A DNA stretch of 64,000 bases from Sporosarcina sp. P34 (GTDB lineage Bacteria > Bacillota > Bacilli > Bacillales_A > Planococcaceae). A program made the translations under genes and the position numbers. Where the stretch lies: contig NZ_PDZC01000001.1 of assembly GCF_002743375.1 (NCBI RefSeq), positions 310,001-374,000 of the forward strand, given 5' to 3'. Shown here piece by piece: positions 8,895-17,304 of this stretch. Each line of letters opens with the position of its first letter. The first letter of the stretch is position 1. Under the pieces are notes generated by a model. It had not been told where the DNA came from. It was given only the letters and a program-made list of their open reading frames with translations, and made no database searches.

Positions 8895-9666
8895 AGTTTT
8901 TAATGAATCGACTCCGGATGAGAAAGTAGCGCTGGACCAAATTAACTTACATTTGCAACCGGGTGATTTCGTAACAGTCATAGGGAGTAACGGTGCAGGA
9001 AAATCTACCATGATGAATATGATATCCGGCGCATTGACACCGGATTTTGGTTCTATTTATATCAACAACAAAGATGTTACACGTTTGGCAGAGTTCAAAC
9101 GTTCCAAAATGATAGGACGAGTATTCCAAGATCCGATGTCAGGTACAGCACCGACGATGACGATTGAAGAAAATTTGGCGATGGCTTATTCTCGTAATCG
9201 ACGGCGTTCATTGCATCGCGGAGTAGATAAGAAACGGAAAGACTTATTCCGAACTTCACTTGAAACATTGCATTTAAATCTTGAAAATCGGATGACAGCG
9301 AATGTTGGACTATTGTCCGGTGGTGAACGTCAAGCGTTGTCATTGTTGATGGCGACTTTTACGCAACCTTCTATTTTGTTGTTGGATGAGCATACCGCAG
9401 CACTGGATCCGTCCCGCGCAGAGTTGATCACCGATTTAACGAAACGATTAGTTGAGAAGGATCGGCTAACGACGTTGATGGTAACGCATAACATGCAACA
9501 AGCACTTGACCTTGGAAATCGCTTAATTATGATGGATAAAGGTCAAATTATTCTTGAGGTAGAAGAAGAACAGAAAAAGCATTTAACTATTGCGAAATTG
9601 ATGGATGAATTTCAGCGTATTCGTGGAGAACAACTTACGAGTGATGCAGCTTTACTATCTGTATAA
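8869..9666 (+). CDS. trpZ: ABC transporter ATP-binding protein, TrpZ-like
   Basis: The ATPase partner (265 aa) shows Walker A GSNGAGKST (~residues 43-51), Q-loop RVFQDPMSGTAPTMTI, signature LSGGERQALSLLMA, Walker B LLLDEHTAALDP and switch His in VTHNMQQAL. The DEHTAALDP form is typical of this uncommon transporter class rather than of amino-acid HisP types. Translation starts at TTG 8869 or the adjacent TTG 8872, 8-11 bases after AAGGAGG, inside the end of the permease gene. A GC-rich terminator shared with ilvE follows at once. Confidence 0.87.
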   Translation: MLKLDQVNKVFNESTPDEKVALDQINLHLQPGDFVTVIGSNGAGKSTMMNMISGALTPDFGSIYINNKDVTRLAEFKRSKMIGRVFQDPMSGTAPTMTIEENLAMAYSRNRRRSLHRGVDKKRKDLFRTSLETLHLNLENRMTANVGLLSGGERQALSLLMATFTQPSILLLDEHTAALDPSRAELITDLTKRLVEKDRLTTLMVTHNMQQALDLGNRLIMMDKGQIILEVEEEQKKHLTIAKLMDEFQRIRGEQLTSDAALLSV

Positions 9667-9671
9667 ACAAC

Positions 9672-9708
9672 AGCCCCCGCTTTCCAGTTGTGGAAAGCGG
9701 GGGCTTTT
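9672..9708. terminator. Bidirectional terminator between the ABC operon and ilvE
   Basis: AGCCCCCGCTTTCCA and its complement form a 15-base perfect stem with a 4-base loop, followed by TTTT on the plus strand. The genes on both sides converge here. Confidence 0.92.
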
Positions 9709-9715
9709 CGATGTC

Positions 9716-10816
9716 TTAAGCAAGTTTTGCTATACGTTTCTTAATTTCATATACCCAAGCAAATGGATCTAGTTCTTTGCCTGTTTGGATATTCGTTAAC
9801 GTGTTATAAAGACGAGTGGATAGTTCACCTGTTTCACCGTTGCCAATGATCATTTTATAACCATCCCAATTCAGTTCACCGACTGGAGAAATAACAGCTG
9901 CTGTGCCTGTACCGAATACTTCTTCAAGTTCACCGCTTTCATAGGCAGACCGGATTTCATCCATTGAAATTTGACGCTCTGCAACTGGCATATTCCAATG
10001 TCGTAGCAACTGCAAAATGGATTTTCGTGTAATTCCCTCCAGAATACTGCCGTTGATTGCAGGCGTTACAATTTCACCGTTGATCTTGAAAAAGATATTC
10101 ATACTTCCTACTTCTTCCACGTATTTACGCTCGACGCTATCGAGCCATAAAACTTGGGAGTAGCCTTGTTTGTCTGCTGTCTCCTGAGCCTTTAAAGCCG
10201 CTGCGTAGTTGCCAGCCGTTTTAGCGCTACCCGTTCCGCCTTTTGCAGCACGGACGAATTCATTTTCGACCAGGATTTTAACTGGGTGAATCCCTTCTTT
10301 ATAGTATGAGCCAACAGGGGACAGAATCATGAAAAATTGATATTTTTTAGCTGGTGCTACACCTAGGAAGGCTTCTGTTGCAATGACAAATGGGCGGATA
10401 TATAATGATGTTCCTTCTAGTGTAGGAATCCAATCCTGCTCGATCTGCAACAGTTGGTTCAGCGCGTACAATGCGTTCTTTTCATCGATCCGTGGCATAC
10501 ATAGACGATCGAGCGAATAATTCAGACGCTTCATATTTTGATCTGGACGGAATAAACGAATGGTTCCATCATCTGAACGATATGCCTTCATTCCTTCAAA
10601 AACCGTTTGACCGTAATGTAGAACGATTGCAGCTGGATCGAGTGTTAAAGGTGCGTACGGAGTAATGCGATGATTATGCCATCCTTTGCCTTCCTCATAG
10701 TCTATAATGAGCATGTGGTCTGTAAATGTTTTCCCAAAAACTAATGTGCTAGGATCTGGCTTTTCTTTTTTATTTTGTGCTAGTTGAATTTGCATAGGTA
10801 ATCTCGTCATAATCAT
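9716..10816 (-). CDS. ilvE: Branched-chain amino-acid aminotransferase
   Basis: This class IV PLP aminotransferase interconverts Leu, Ile and Val with their 2-keto acids. The 366-residue protein matches the ~363-aa Bacillus YwaA/YbgE forms. Key segments are FTDHMLIIDYEEGKGWH near the start, DPAAIVLHYGQTVFEGMKAY, the PLP-lysine motif GSAKTAGNYAA and the C-terminal EVFGTGTAAVISPVG. Three start codons lie close together (TTG 10819, ATG 10816, ATG 10810); 10816 sits 5 bases after GAGGAG. The gene stands alone, facing away from the following FAD oxidoreductase. A CodY-like box lies in the leader and suggests repression when branched-chain amino acids are plentiful. Confidence 0.95.
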   Translation of the reverse strand: MIMTRLPMQIQLAQNKKEKPDPSTLVFGKTFTDHMLIIDYEEGKGWHNHRITPYAPLTLDPAAIVLHYGQTVFEGMKAYRSDDGTIRLFRPDQNMKRLNYSLDRLCMPRIDEKNALYALNQLLQIEQDWIPTLEGTSLYIRPFVIATEAFLGVAPAKKYQFFMILSPVGSYYKEGIHPVKILVENEFVRAAKGGTGSAKTAGNYAAALKAQETADKQGYSQVLWLDSVERKYVEEVGSMNIFFKINGEIVTPAINGSILEGITRKSILQLLRHWNMPVAERQISMDEIRSAYESGELEEVFGTGTAAVISPVGELNWDGYKMIIGNGETGELSTRLYNTLTNIQTGKELDPFAWVYEIKKRIAKLA

Positions 10817-10836
10817 CAAAACTCCTCAAGATATAG

Positions 10837-10851
10837 AATATTCCGAAAGTT
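10837..10851 (-). promoter_or_regulatory. Candidate CodY box in the ilvE leader
   Basis: AATATTCCGAAAGTT matches the CodY consensus AATTTTCWGAAAATT at 12 of 15 positions. It lies between the predicted -10 (TATAAT on the minus strand) and the ribosome site, where bound CodY could block transcription. Confidence 0.45.
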
Positions 10852-10868
10852 CAATTCCGAATAGTGTA

Positions 10869-10874
10869 ATTATA
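10869..10874 (-). promoter_or_regulatory. -10 element of the ilvE promoter
   Basis: The minus strand reads TATAAT here. I could not find a good -35 at 16-18 bases. The predicted transcription start is about 11 bases upstream of the CodY-like box. Confidence 0.45.
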
Positions 10875-10946
10875 CTGCTTTTTTAGAAAAAATAAAGTGA
10901 AAAGTTTGTCGATTTTCAAAACTATTATATAAAGGAGCAAATTTTC

Positions 10947-12071
10947 ATGAGAAAAGTATTAATTATAGGCGGGGGAATCGTTGGTGCTTCCGCTGCTTAT
11001 CATTTATCCGACGAACAAGCGGAAGTCGTACTAATCGATAGGCAAGAGCCAGGACAGGCTACCAAAGCCGCAGCGGGCATTATTTGTCCATGGGCATCTC
11101 AAAGACGAAATAAAGCTTGGTATGCCCTAGCATCAGCTGGTGCTGCGTATTATCCTGAATTCATTCGCTCATTAGAAAAGCATGGCGAAATGGAAACAGG
11201 ATATAAGAAAGTAGGTGCCTTGGCGATTCATACGGAGCTAAATCGTTTGGAGAAGAAAGTCGATTTATTAAATATGAGGAAAGAACAATCTCCTGAGATC
11301 GGGGAAGTGGAATTACTGAATGCGGCGCAGATCGCTAGCTATTTTCCGATTTTATCTGACGAATACTCAGCTGTTCGTATTTCAGGTGCTGCCAAAGTAG
11401 AAGGAGATCAACTACTTAAAGCATTGGAACGTGTGGCAGTTCAACGTGGTGTTCAAAGTATAAAAGGCTCTGCATCGCCGTACATAAGAGAAGGAAAAGT
11501 CTGTGGTGTTATGGTCGATGGGCAAGTTATTGAGGGAGATCAAATCATCGTAGCGGCAGGAGCCTGGGCTAGTAAATTTACAGAGCCATTAGGTAAGAAG
11601 CTACAAGTAACAGGACAGAAAGCACAAATCCTTCATTTACAATCAAAACATGTAGCGTCAGGGGAATGGCCAGTCATTATGCCGCCTGGGACTCAGTACC
11701 TCGTACCATTCCAAGATGGCAGATTCGTTGCGGGCGCAACACACGAGGATACAGATGATTTCGATATTCAACCGACAACTGGTGGAATTCTTGAGGTATT
11801 ATCGAATGCTTTACCCATTGCACCTATACTGAACGAGGCGGTATTGGCTGAAGTACGTGTAGGTGTTCGTCCACATACACCGAATTTTATGCCGGTCATC
11901 GGTCAACTACCTGATCATCCGCAGGTTTGGATCGCTAATGGCCTTGGTTCATCTGGCTTAACAGTAGGACCTCTTCTCGGCAAGCTCTTATCCCAGCTCG
12001 TACTAGGCGAGGAGACGGGATGGGACTTAGAAAGCTACTCTATTGACCAAATAATTGCCGACGAACATTGA
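10947..12071 (+). CDS. FAD-dependent amine/D-amino-acid oxidoreductase (DAO family)
   Basis: The 374-aa protein begins with a Rossmann FAD-binding motif GGGIVGASAAYHL and an acidic residue ending the second strand (VVLIDRQ). The next block, QATKAAAGIICPWASQRR, and the C-terminal RPHTPNFMPVIGQLP ... GLGSSGLTVGPLLG are typical of the DAO family that includes glycine oxidase, sarcosine oxidase and DadA-like dehydrogenases. The substrate is probably an amino acid or secondary amine, but I cannot specify it. The start follows AAAGGAGCA by 9 bases. It is followed by psuG without a visible terminator; a functional link to pseudouridine breakdown is not evident. Confidence 0.85.
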   Translation: MRKVLIIGGGIVGASAAYHLSDEQAEVVLIDRQEPGQATKAAAGIICPWASQRRNKAWYALASAGAAYYPEFIRSLEKHGEMETGYKKVGALAIHTELNRLEKKVDLLNMRKEQSPEIGEVELLNAAQIASYFPILSDEYSAVRISGAAKVEGDQLLKALERVAVQRGVQSIKGSASPYIREGKVCGVMVDGQVIEGDQIIVAAGAWASKFTEPLGKKLQVTGQKAQILHLQSKHVASGEWPVIMPPGTQYLVPFQDGRFVAGATHEDTDDFDIQPTTGGILEVLSNALPIAPILNEAVLAEVRVGVRPHTPNFMPVIGQLPDHPQVWIANGLGSSGLTVGPLLGKLLSQLVLGEETGWDLESYSIDQIIADEH

Positions 12072-12135
12072 ATAAAGTGCGTATAATGATTATTATGAAT
12101 ATATAGCGATTGAACGGTAAAGGGGAAGATTCATA

Positions 12136-13047
12136 ATGAGAAGATATGTTTCGTATTCAGAAGAAGTGAAAGAAGCGATGAAATACGGCAAGCCGCTAGT
12201 CGCATTGGAATCCACAATTATTACGTACGGCATGCCATATCCTGAAAATGTGAAAGCTGCACGTGAAGTTCAGCAGATTGTGCGTGATCATGGCGCAGTT
12301 CCGGCAACCATTGCCATTATGGACGGTAAAATAAAAATAGGTCTATCTGATGAAGAGCTAGAACGATTCGGAGATAGCAAGGGTGTTGTCAAAGCTTCTA
12401 GACGCGATATCAGTTACTTAATTGCTACTAAAAAACCGGGTGCAACGACGGTTGCTGCATCGATGTTCTTTGCTGACTTAGCGAGAATCCGCGTATTCAC
12501 GACTGGGGCCATTGGCGGTGTGCATAGAGGTGTGGAACAAACGATGGATATTTCTGCAGATCTTGAAGAGTTCGCACGCACAAGTGTAGCTGTTGTTTGT
12601 TCAGGAGCAAAATCCATTTTGGATCTCGGTAAAACACTTGAGTACTTGGAAACAAAAGGTGTTCCAGTCATGGGGTATCAAACAGATATATTCCCCGCTT
12701 TTTACACAAGAAGCAGCGCACATCATGTAGACTACCGGATAGATGAAATTGATATGATGGCAGAAATGTTGCGCGTTAAATGGAATTTAGGCTTGGAGGG
12801 TAGCGCAATTATCGCGAATCCGATACCGGAAGAACATGCCATGGATCAGGAGTATATGGATGGATTGGTTTCAGATGCTCTTAAAGAAGCCGAACAAATG
12901 GGTATTAGTGGAAAGTATCTTACACCACATATGTTAAAAAAGGTTCAGGAAATGACAGACGGTAAAAGTCTGGAGGCCAATATCGCCTTAGTGAAGTCAA
13001 ACGCTGAACTTGCAGCGAAACTGGCAGTGAGTTTTAACGGCAATTAA
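12136..13047 (+). CDS. psuG: Pseudouridine-5'-phosphate glycosidase
   Basis: PsuG reversibly cleaves pseudouridine 5'-phosphate to uracil and ribose 5-phosphate in nucleoside salvage. The 303-residue length fits the family. Diagnostic segments are VALESTIITYGMPYPENV near the start, PATIAIMDGKIKIGL, the TGAIGGVHRG loop and ANPIPEEHAMD. The partner kinase PsuK, usually adjacent in gut bacteria, is not next to it, so the phosphorylated substrate must come from elsewhere. The start follows AAAGGGGAAG by 8 bases. The next gene, exonuclease III, begins 20 bases later, so both may share a transcript. Confidence 0.95.
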   Translation: MRRYVSYSEEVKEAMKYGKPLVALESTIITYGMPYPENVKAAREVQQIVRDHGAVPATIAIMDGKIKIGLSDEELERFGDSKGVVKASRRDISYLIATKKPGATTVAASMFFADLARIRVFTTGAIGGVHRGVEQTMDISADLEEFARTSVAVVCSGAKSILDLGKTLEYLETKGVPVMGYQTDIFPAFYTRSSAHHVDYRIDEIDMMAEMLRVKWNLGLEGSAIIANPIPEEHAMDQEYMDGLVSDALKEAEQMGISGKYLTPHMLKKVQEMTDGKSLEANIALVKSNAELAAKLAVSFNGN

Positions 13048-13067
13048 TAGAGACAGGTTGTGGAAAA

Positions 13068-13826
13068 TTGAAAGTAGTATCTTGGAACGTGAACGGTATT
13101 AGGGCATGCGTGAAAAAAGGCTTTAGTGACTTTTTTGAACAAGTACAGGCAGATATATTCTGTGTCCAAGAGATCAAATGTCAAGAAGGACAAATCGACC
13201 TTTCTTTCGATGGGTATGAATCCTATTGGAACTATGCGGAGAAAAAGGGATATTCAGGTACGGCAGTCTTCACGAAGAAAACACCTCTTTCTGTACGCTA
13301 TGGATTGAATGATCTAGACCACGAAGCAGAAGGGCGAGTGCTAACGCTAGAATTTGAAGAGTTCTTTCTCGTTAATTGTTATACGCCCAATTCACAACGG
13401 GACTTAGCTCGATTATCATTTCGATTGGCATGGGAAGATAATTTACTTGAGCATCTGCAGTCATTGGATGCTATCAAACCCGTCATCTATTGCGGAGATT
13501 TGAACGTAGCACATGAAGAAATTGATATTCGTAACGTTAAATCTAATATTGGCAATTCGGGATTTACGAATGAAGAACGCGGGAAAATGACGCGGTTGTT
13601 AGATGCCGGATTCATTGATACGTTTCGCTTTATGAATCCCGATCTACAAGATCACTACACATGGTGGTCTTATATGCGCGATGTACGGGCACGAAATATC
13701 GGCTGGCGTATCGATTACATTATTATTTCAGAGCGCCTCCAGTCAGCCCTGCAAACAACAGCCATTCATTCAGAAATCATGGGCAGTGATCATTGTCCGA
13801 TTTCTACAGAATTAGATCTATATTGA
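13068..13826 (+). CDS. exoA: Exodeoxyribonuclease III / AP endonuclease
   Basis: This 252-residue endonuclease/exonuclease/phosphatase-fold enzyme repairs abasic sites and 3'-blocked ends. Catalytic landmarks are SWNVNGIRA at the N-terminus, the metal-binding Glu in CVQEIKC, YCGDLNVAHEEIDI with the active Asp and Asn, the WSYMRDVRARNIGWRIDY block and the terminal GSDHCPI His. The start is TTG, with only a weak purine-rich site (GGTTGTGGA) upstream, so expression may be modest or depend on the upstream gene psuG. The product name follows B. subtilis ExoA, which has the same length. Confidence 0.95.
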   Translation: MKVVSWNVNGIRACVKKGFSDFFEQVQADIFCVQEIKCQEGQIDLSFDGYESYWNYAEKKGYSGTAVFTKKTPLSVRYGLNDLDHEAEGRVLTLEFEEFFLVNCYTPNSQRDLARLSFRLAWEDNLLEHLQSLDAIKPVIYCGDLNVAHEEIDIRNVKSNIGNSGFTNEERGKMTRLLDAGFIDTFRFMNPDLQDHYTWWSYMRDVRARNIGWRIDYIIISERLQSALQTTAIHSEIMGSDHCPISTELDLY

Positions 13827-13886
13827 TAGTAAGTACCACTTAGTTTAAGTTGTTCAGTTGAGAGGTACAATAGCTGAAATAAATAA

Positions 13887-13923
13887 AAATCGCATCACAA
13901 GTTTACGTTGTGATGCGATTTAT
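13887..13923. terminator. Bidirectional terminator between exoA and the cupin regulator
   Basis: AAATCGCATCACAA and TTGTGATGCGATTT form a 14-base stem around a 7-base loop; A- and T-rich flanks lie on either side. The genes converge. The core decamer matches the terminator at 6580. Confidence 0.82.
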
Positions 13924-13996
13924 TAATTGAATCCATTCCAGTTACCAGCACAAGATTGATTTATGGATAGTGCGCTTGGGAGCAAAAAGGAATGTG

Positions 13997-14527
13997 TCAT
14001 AAATTTTTATCCTCGGAGTAGACGGCGATGAGTAAGACTGCCTCTTCTTCTCCGATGTTTTTTACAAAGTGAGGCACACTAGCATTCCAACTAAATGAAT
14101 CGCCTTCCTTTGCAATAACAGAATCTTCGCCTTGTTCAGCAAGGACTGTACCTTTTAGTACGACATGGCTCTCTTCACCTTCGTGGGCAATCGCTTCACC
14201 GGTCGATGTACCAGGCGGTAATTCAACGTGCATCATTCGCAGACCACTTTGCGAAGTAATATGTTCAATTTTTATTCCGTTAAACGTTGTATATATCCGA
14301 TCAGCTTTCCTAATGACTTTCATATGCTTCTTTTTCTCTAGTAGCAAATAAGGAAGCGGAACGTCTAAAAAGCGAGCGATTTCTTGCAACGTATTAAGGG
14401 AGGGGGATGTATTATCATTTTCGATGTTGCTTATAAACCCTTTTGAGAGTCCGATTTGTTCGCTCATCTGAGCGATGGTTATTTTCTTTCTCTTCCGTAT
14501 ATCCCGTATTTTTGAGCCGATTTCCAC
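13997..14527 (-). CDS. XRE-family transcriptional regulator with cupin sensor domain
   Basis: The 176-aa protein joins an N-terminal helix-turn-helix (residues ~5-60, TIAQMSEQIGLSKGFISNIE) to a C-terminal cupin_2 domain (~105-170, ELPPGTSTGEAIAHEGEESH and FSWNASVPHFVKNIG). Such proteins often repress catabolic, amine or antibiotic-response genes in answer to a small ligand. The start is GTG 14527, 6 bases after GGAGGG; an ATG two bases upstream is out of frame. The target is unknown. A perfect inverted repeat at 14617-14640, about 90 bases upstream, is a candidate operator for itself or for the CatE-like gene beyond it. Confidence 0.88.
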   Translation of the reverse strand: MEIGSKIRDIRKRKKITIAQMSEQIGLSKGFISNIENDNTSPSLNTLQEIARFLDVPLPYLLLEKKKHMKVIRKADRIYTTFNGIKIEHITSQSGLRMMHVELPPGTSTGEAIAHEGEESHVVLKGTVLAEQGEDSVIAKEGDSFSWNASVPHFVKNIGEEEAVLLIAVYSEDKNL

Positions 14528-15029
14528 ATGGATCCCTCCAAGAATATTGTGATGTATGTATATAATAGCACAACTATCTTGACGCTATCTATTATTTGAT
14601 GTTATCATAGAGAGAATTAATATTCACATATGAATATTAAGGACTGAATTAAATACTCACAATAAATATATTGATATGATGCAAGAAAGAATAGTAAGTG
14701 GTAAGAAGCAACTATATGTTTATAGATATATTTGTTTTAGAGAAGTGAGGAGGTATTGTAAACCAAGTATGTAATGATGCTGTAAGTCAGATGAAATAAG
14801 ATAGAGACTCATTTTTTTTACACTTGGTGTTCACCCATAGAGATATAATATTCTCATTAGTATAACGGTAACTTGAAAAGATGCCGGACAGTTTAAATAT
14901 GGTCTTTAAAGTCCAAACTCATTGAAGTAAACTTTGGTATTTGATCGAGTGATATGTCATAAGAAGCGAATAAAAATATAGATTACGCACAGTAGAAACG
15001 ATACAAGATAGAAAAGGGAGAGTATAAAG
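14528..15029. other. 500-bp intergenic region, AT-rich
   Basis: No convincing coding sequence is seen between the cupin regulator and the CatE-like gene. The stretch contains the inverted repeat at 14617 and several -10-like AT-rich hexamers, such as TATAAT at 14842. An AGGAGG at 14750 is followed by a near-immediate stop in the frames I checked. The catE-like start has its own ribosome site AAAGGGAGAG. Confidence 0.5.
14617..14640. repeat. Perfect inverted repeat, candidate operator
   Basis: TTAATATTCA and TGAATATTAA flank a 4-base centre (CATA). It lies upstream of the divergently placed XRE-cupin regulator and the CatE-like gene. Size and symmetry suit a dimeric helix-turn-helix regulator. 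Confidence 0.5.
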
Positions 15030-15875
15030 ATGAAAAACTTTCATAAAAAACCTAATACATTTGTTGGACACGTTAATATAAATGTAATGAGTTTGGATGT
15101 AGCTCTTGAATTTTACCAACAAGTGATCGGATTCCAAGTTTTGGAGCAAACAAATCGAAAAGCGATTTTAACAGCAGACGGGAAAACGGGATTATTAACG
15201 ATTGAACAGCCGGTTGATGTACTACCAAAGGAGGAAAGGAGATCTGGTTTATTCCACTTTGCACTTTTGTTACCGACAAGAGCTGACTTATCTGCCTTTT
15301 TACGCCATTTATCTAAGACGGGTTCTCGATTCGGAGCATCGGATCACCTGGTTAGTGAAGCACTCTACATTACGGATCCAGACGGAAACGGCATTGAAGT
15401 GTATATAGATCGGCCATCTTCTGAATGGAGTTGGTCTAATGGAGAAGTCAAGATGGTGTCTGACCCATTAGATGGAGAAAGTCTACTAGCGGTAAGCGAT
15501 GAGGAATGGAACGGGTTGCCGGCCGATACGATAATGGGCCATATTCATTTGCATGTAGCTGATCTTCAGAAAGCAGAAGAATTTTACACAAAAGGACTTG
15601 GCTTTACAGTTGTAAGCCATTATCCTCAAGCAATTTTTGTTTCGACGGGGGATTATCATCATCATATTGCCTTAAATACATGGCAAGGAGTAGGTGCTCC
15701 TAAACCACCCAAAAATAGTGTGGGGATAAATTGGTACTCGCTTGTTTTCCCAGATGAAGCTGAAAGATCGAAAGTAATTGGAAAATTACAGAACCTGAAT
15801 GTTTCGTATACGGTTGAAGGTGAAGTGTTTGTGATTGAAGATCCATCAGGAAATAAGATTCAATTAACTGTCTAA
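15030..15875 (+). CDS. catE: VOC-family ring-cleavage dioxygenase, CatE-like
   Basis: Two vicinal-oxygen-chelate modules are seen: residues ~10-125 (GHVNINVMSLDVALEFYQQV ... LYITDPDGNGIEVY) and ~168-280 (GHIHLHVADLQKAEEFYT ... HHHIALN). B. subtilis CatE (YfiE), a catechol-2,3-dioxygenase of about 285 aa, shows the same layout and many shared blocks such as LLPTR, VSEALY and YHHHI. In the family the metal ligands are two His and a Glu; His candidates lie in GHIHLHV and YHHHIALN. The exact aromatic substrate is not visible. The gene is monocistronic, ended by a strong terminator, and may be controlled by the XRE-cupin regulator upstream. Confidence 0.85.
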   Translation: MKNFHKKPNTFVGHVNINVMSLDVALEFYQQVIGFQVLEQTNRKAILTADGKTGLLTIEQPVDVLPKEERRSGLFHFALLLPTRADLSAFLRHLSKTGSRFGASDHLVSEALYITDPDGNGIEVYIDRPSSEWSWSNGEVKMVSDPLDGESLLAVSDEEWNGLPADTIMGHIHLHVADLQKAEEFYTKGLGFTVVSHYPQAIFVSTGDYHHHIALNTWQGVGAPKPPKNSVGINWYSLVFPDEAERSKVIGKLQNLNVSYTVEGEVFVIEDPSGNKIQLTV

Positions 15876-15897
15876 ATTTCTCCACTTATCCCGCCTC

Positions 15898-15945
15898 AAA
15901 CGAAGAGCCCCAATTCGCAGATGAATTGGGGCTCTTCGTTTTATT
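15898..15945. terminator. Bidirectional terminator after the catE-like gene
   Basis: CGAAGAGCCCCAATTC and its complement form a 16-base perfect stem around a 6-base loop, with TTTTATT following. The next gene converges from the minus strand. Confidence 0.93.
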
Positions 15946-16001
15946 ATTGAAAGGCATTTTGTACTCATACACCTAGATATGTACCTCGAACACACTTTCT
16001 T

Positions 16002-17234
16002 TTACGCATGCTTTGTTGGTTCAAGCGAAATTAAACGCTCTTTGCCTGCGTACATTCCACTTATAAATAGTATTGTTGCGACAACGATGAAGGTATATAG
16101 TGGCGCTGTCCAAGAACCAGTAAAGTCATGAAGAATACCGAACAACACAGGACCAATCGATGCGAGTAAATAGCCGATCGACTGCGCCATTCCGGAAATG
16201 GAAGCCGCTTGGTCTGGTGTATGGGTACGTAAAGTGAAGAACATCATAGCGAGTCCGAATGCTGAACCGCCTCCTAGTCCGATGAAAATCATCCAAAGTG
16301 CAGTCAGGCTTTCGCTTCCGAATTGTACACCACCATAGCCAATTACATAACAAGCGAAAACAGCTACGACCAGAACACGTTGATCACGTACTTTATCCGC
16401 AACCACTGGTATGATAAACATCATAGGCAATTGTGCGAGTTGGACAAGCGCTAACATCCATCCAGCAGCATCAGCAGTCATGCCATTTGTTTGCAATACA
16501 ACTGGAATCCATGAAGCTGTCGTATAAAATAGGAACGATTGTAGTCCCATGAAAACTGTGATGCTCCAGGCTAGTGGCGAACGCCAAATAGGCCGAGCAG
16601 GGTTTGTCTTCCTGTTTTTCTGAACGGTTTTGATAACCTCTTTCTTTTTACGTATTTGAGGAATCCATACGATAATAGCTAACAATGTAATGACTCCCCA
16701 AATTCCTAGAGCACCTTGCCAACCGTAGACAGTTTCATTGGCGATTGGAGAAGCAATTCCAGAAGCTAGCGATGCAGATATACTCATAGAAACGGAGTAC
16801 AGCCCTGTCATTAATCCGATATGGAAGGGAAAGCTCAGTTTTAGCAGGCTTGGTAATAAGACGTTAGCAAATGCAATTCCGACGCCAATTAAAAATGTGC
16901 CGATCAGTAGCAAGATACTATTGCCGACAGAACGCATGACGATTCCAATTAGTAAAATAATCATTGCATAGAAAAGTGTTCGTGACATGCCAAACCGTTT
17001 TGCGATGCGTGGTGTAAAAGGTGATACAATGGCAAATGCCAGCAGTGGAATAGTCGTTAGAAATCCGGCCAATGAATTGGAGATTTGCAGTTGATCGCGA
17101 ATATTTCCAATAATAGGTCCGACAGAAGTGAGTGGAGAACGGATGGTAGCGGCTAAAAATAAAATACCCACTAACAGCATCCATTGACTTTTAGGGAAAT
17201 GTAAATGTTTGCTTGGTCGTTCTGTTTCCATCAT
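16002..17234 (-). CDS. MFS transporter, CynX/NimT (cyanate-type) family
   Basis: The 410-residue protein has twelve predicted hydrophobic segments and the CynX-family opening LAATIRSPLTSVGPIIGNIRDQL, here starting around residue 26. The loop TPRIAKRFGMSRTL between helices 2 and 3 is the MFS signature region. The family includes E. coli CynX and B. subtilis YycB; transported substrates are poorly known. ATG 17234 or 17231 may start translation; GGAGG ends 4 and 7 bases upstream respectively. It is divergent from the AEC-family gene, with only ~70 bases between the starts, so the two promoters must overlap or lie close. Confidence 0.88.
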   Translation of the reverse strand: MMETERPSKHLHFPKSQWMLLVGILFLAATIRSPLTSVGPIIGNIRDQLQISNSLAGFLTTIPLLAFAIVSPFTPRIAKRFGMSRTLFYAMIILLIGIVMRSVGNSILLLIGTFLIGVGIAFANVLLPSLLKLSFPFHIGLMTGLYSVSMSISASLASGIASPIANETVYGWQGALGIWGVITLLAIIVWIPQIRKKKEVIKTVQKNRKTNPARPIWRSPLAWSITVFMGLQSFLFYTTASWIPVVLQTNGMTADAAGWMLALVQLAQLPMMFIIPVVADKVRDQRVLVVAVFACYVIGYGGVQFGSESLTALWMIFIGLGGGSAFGLAMMFFTLRTHTPDQAASISGMAQSIGYLLASIGPVLFGILHDFTGSWTAPLYTFIVVATILFISGMYAGKERLISLEPTKHA

Positions 17235-17304
17235 GAAGCCTCCTATATCCTTGAAGATTGTTCTGAGAAGTATATCGCTGAATCAGCAGAAAGGAGATTC
17301 CTTT

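Noticed and set aside
10817..10946. T-box or leader attenuator between ilvE and the FAD oxidoreductase
   Set aside because: Only ~130 bases, with no specifier stem, T-box sequence or terminator. A CodY-like site explains the context better.
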